A stretch of 64,000 nt of DNA from Candidatus Omnitrophota bacterium. Lineage in GTDB: Bacteria > Omnitrophota > Gorgyraeia > Pluralincolimonadales > Pluralincolimonadaceae. Positions within the stretch are counted from its first letter, which is position 1. Each line of letters opens with the position of its first letter. Positions 61,469 to 64,000 of the stretch are shown piece after piece. The stretch covers positions 1 to 64,000 of the forward strand of contig JAUYOH010000148.1 of assembly GCA_030695925.1 (NCBI GenBank), given 5' to 3'. The notes under the pieces were generated by a model that saw nothing but the letters and a program-made list of their open reading frames with translations, did no database searches and was not told the DNA's origin. A program made the position numbers and the translations under genes.

Positions 61469-63229
61469 ATGACAACAGTCAGTTACGATAAAGAATATGA
61501 TGTGATTATTATCGGAGGCGGGCATGCCGGCTGCGAGGCGGCCCTTGCTGTCTCTAGGATGGGCTTAAAATGCCTGATGCTGACTATGAATCTGGATACC
61601 ATTGCCCAGATGTCCTGCAACCCCGCTATCGGAGGATTGGCAAAGGGCCATATCGTGCGCGAGATAGACGCGTTAGGCGGCGAGATGGCAAAGGTAACTG
61701 ATAAGACGGGTATCCAGTTTAGGTTATTAAATACCAAGAAGGGTCCCGCTGTTCAGGCGCCGCGGGCACAGGCGGATAAGAAACTCTATCAGTTTACGAT
61801 GAAGAAGCGCCTTGAAGATCAGGAAGGCCTTGATATAAAACAGGAGAGCGCGGAAGAGATACTCGTTAAGAACGGCAAGGTTTACAGTGTTGCTTGCCAG
61901 ACAGGAATGCGCTATAAAGCCAAAGCCGTAATCGTGACAACCGGAACCTTCTTAAACGGACTTATTCATATCGGCTTGACCAGTTTCCCGGCCGGTCGGA
62001 TGGGCGAATTCCCCGCCGTCAAATTATCAGAGTCACTGCGCTCCCTAGGCTTTGATATTAAAAGACTTAAGACAGGAACTCCCGCTCGGATAAACAAAAG
62101 GTCAATAGATTTTTCAAAGGTAGAAACCCAATACGGCGACCCAGTCCCTACACCATTTTCTTTTTCTACCGAGCGGATTGAGCAAGAACAAGTTCCCTGT
62201 TACATAACCCATACAAATCCGGACACACATAAATATATCCTGGATAACTTAGACCGTTCGCCTTTGTATAGCGGCAGGATTAAGGGTATCGGCCCTAGAT
62301 ATTGTCCTTCTATTGAAGATAAGGTTGTCCGGTTTAAAGAGAAAGAGCGGCACCAGATATTTCTTGAACCGGAAGGCCTTAATACCGATGAGATCTATCT
62401 AAACGGGCTCTCGACGAGCCTTCCACAGGATGTCCAAGTTTCTATCTTGCGGACAATAAATGGGTTAGAGAATTCCGAGATAATGCGCTTCGGCTACGCC
62501 ATAGAATACGACTTCTGCCCGCCCACCCAGATAAAACCTACTCTCGAGACAAAGCTGATAGAAAACCTCTATTTCGCTGGACAGATAAACGGGACCTCAG
62601 GCTATGAGGAAGCGGCTGCTCAAGGTTTAATGGCCGGTATAAACGCGGTCTTAAAGATACGGGATGACTCTCCGTTTGTCCTTGCAAGGTCTGAAGCATA
62701 TATCGGCGTTTTAATAGATGATCTGGTCACAAAAGGAACTAACGAGCCATACAGGATGTTTACGTCCCGCGCCGAGTACAGATTATTATTGCGGCATGAT
62801 AATGCCGATATGCGCCTTATGGAATACGGGTTTAAATTTGGCCTGATCTCAAATTCTCAATATGACGCGATGAGGATTAAAAAGGATTTGATCCGGGAGG
62901 GCATCGAGCTCGCGAAGGCCAAGCGCCGCGACGAAATAGCGGCCTTTCCCGAGGAGGTCAAAAAGCAGATCGATCTCGAGATTAAATATGAAGGATATAT
63001 AAAAAGACAGGTTAAAGAAGCCGAACGCCTTCGAAAACTAGAAAAGGTAAAGATCCCGCCGTCGTTAGAATACAAAAAAATCAAAGGAATCCGCAAAGAG
63101 GCGCAGGAAAAACTTGAGAATATACGGCCCGAATCGATCGGACAGGCCTCGCGAATATCAGGTATTTCTCCCTGCGACATATCAATGCTTTATGTCTATC
63201 TTGAGTCCCTGCCCAAAAGAACCACTTGA
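61469..63229 (+). CDS. mnmG: tRNA uridine-5-carboxymethylaminomethyl modification enzyme MnmG (GidA)
   Basis: [70 protein letters not shown]. Confidence 0.97.
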   Translation: MTTVSYDKEYDVIIIGGGHAGCEAALAVSRMGLKCLMLTMNLDTIAQMSCNPAIGGLAKGHIVREIDALGGEMAKVTDKTGIQFRLLNTKKGPAVQAPRAQADKKLYQFTMKKRLEDQEGLDIKQESAEEILVKNGKVYSVACQTGMRYKAKAVIVTTGTFLNGLIHIGLTSFPAGRMGEFPAVKLSESLRSLGFDIKRLKTGTPARINKRSIDFSKVETQYGDPVPTPFSFSTERIEQEQVPCYITHTNPDTHKYILDNLDRSPLYSGRIKGIGPRYCPSIEDKVVRFKEKERHQIFLEPEGLNTDEIYLNGLSTSLPQDVQVSILRTINGLENSEIMRFGYAIEYDFCPPTQIKPTLETKLIENLYFAGQINGTSGYEEAAAQGLMAGINAVLKIRDDSPFVLARSEAYIGVLIDDLVTKGTNEPYRMFTSRAEYRLLLRHDNADMRLMEYGFKFGLISNSQYDAMRIKKDLIREGIELAKAKRRDEIAAFPEEVKKQIDLEIKYEGYIKRQVKEAERLRKLEKVKIPPSLEYKKIKGIRKEAQEKLENIRPESIGQASRISGISPCDISMLYVYLESLPKRTT

Positions 63230-63253
63230 CTTTTGAAATACGAAATATTAAAA

Positions 63254-63269
63254 TGTTCCACGTGGAACA
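63254..63269. promoter_or_regulatory. parS-like site 2 (immediately upstream of parA)
   Basis: TGTTCCACGTGGAACA identical to site 1. Confidence 0.88.
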
Positions 63270-64000
63270 ATGGCAAAGATAATATCGGTTTGTAACCAGA
63301 AGGGCGGCGTAGGCAAGACCACCACCGCGATAAACCTCGCCTCATTTATAGCGTTGGCGGGCCGGAATGTCTTGGTGGTAGATTGCGACCCGCAAGCCAA
63401 CGCGACCTCAGGTTTAGGCATCGATAAGAAGCAAGTCAAAGAATCCATCTATAACGCCCTAATAGACAACAAAGATATATCGCAACTACTTGTAAATACT
63501 AAACTTACAAATCTTTATCTCGTGCCGTCAAACGTTGATTTGACCGGCGTTGAGGTTGAGCTCGTATCAATTGAAGGGCGCGAATTCCGTTTAAAGAACG
63601 CGTTGGAAAGTATACGGCCATCTTTTGATTATATAATTTTAGACGCGCCGCCGAGCCTCGGGCTTTTGACCATCAACGCGCTGACCGCCTCCAACTCCAC
63701 GCTCATTCCGCTGCAATGCGAGTATTACGCCTTAGAGGGTTTGTCGCAGTTGTTAAACACGATAAATTTAGTAAGGCAGAATTTAAATCCGCATCTGGAG
63801 ATAGAAGGTATTCTCCTTACGATGGCGGATTTCAGGACGAAGCTGACAGACGAGGTCATAAAAGAAGCGAGGAACTTTTTTCAGCATAAAGTATACCGCA
63901 CCGTGATACCCCGTTCGATAAAACTCGGCGAGGCTCCGGGTTTCGGGATGCCGATAATTTTATATGATAGGAATTCGAACGGCGCGCGCAGTTATTACGA
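63270..64000 (+). CDS. parA: Chromosome partitioning ATPase ParA/Soj, 3' end beyond window
   Basis: MAKIISVCNQKGGVGKTTTAINLASFIALAGRNVLVVDCDPQANATSGLG. Confidence 0.95.
   Translation, partial: MAKIISVCNQKGGVGKTTTAINLASFIALAGRNVLVVDCDPQANATSGLGIDKKQVKESIYNALIDNKDISQLLVNTKLTNLYLVPSNVDLTGVEVELVSIEGREFRLKNALESIRPSFDYIILDAPPSLGLLTINALTASNSTLIPLQCEYYALEGLSQLLNTINLVRQNLNPHLEIEGILLTMADFRTKLTDEVIKEARNFFQHKVYRTVIPRSIKLGEAPGFGMPIILYDRNSNGARSYY

Overview
This window looks like the replication-origin neighbourhood of a Gram-negative (LpxA-containing) bacterial chromosome. Gene content suggests Omnitrophota or a related PVC-type lineage, but that placement is inference. Recognisable blocks: (i) a minus-strand block at 0-13 kb with YfiH, a C45-like/alpha-beta hydrolase/Omp85-barrel fusion, Pcm, M48 and M23 peptidases, a lipase, an acyl-CoA ligase, a FixC-like flavoprotein, a cNMP-binding/MinD-like/patatin fusion preceded by a GEMM (c-di-GMP-I type) riboswitch, and Era; (ii) a plus-strand 11-subunit complex I operon (nuoABCDHIJKLMN, no nuoEFG) followed by a complete F-type ATP synthase operon and a cation/proton antiporter; (iii) a minus-strand pyr operon with a readable sigma70 promoter, PyrR-binding RNA and attenuator, also carrying an endonuclease Q-like gene and a TPR lipoprotein gene; (iv) a PilZ-glycosidase fusion, lpxA, rsmI, glmS, two CBM-like paralogues, tRNA-Glu, gyrA, gyrB, dciA, dnaN, dnaA, with oriC-like DnaA boxes; (v) plus-strand rpmH-rnpA-yidD-yidC-jagN-mnmG-parA with two parS-like palindromes. 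The most unusual items are a roughly 0.7-kb cassette of three small membrane-protein ORFs bounded by a 25-bp repeat of the tRNA-Glu 3' end (two of its ORFs are unannotated 32-aa tandem paralogues), the three-domain outer-membrane hydrolase fusion, the riboswitch-associated patatin, and several short palindromic or heptameric repeats lying inside essential genes and inside the riboswitch. All calls come from reading the sequence and the supplied ORFs; no database search was run.
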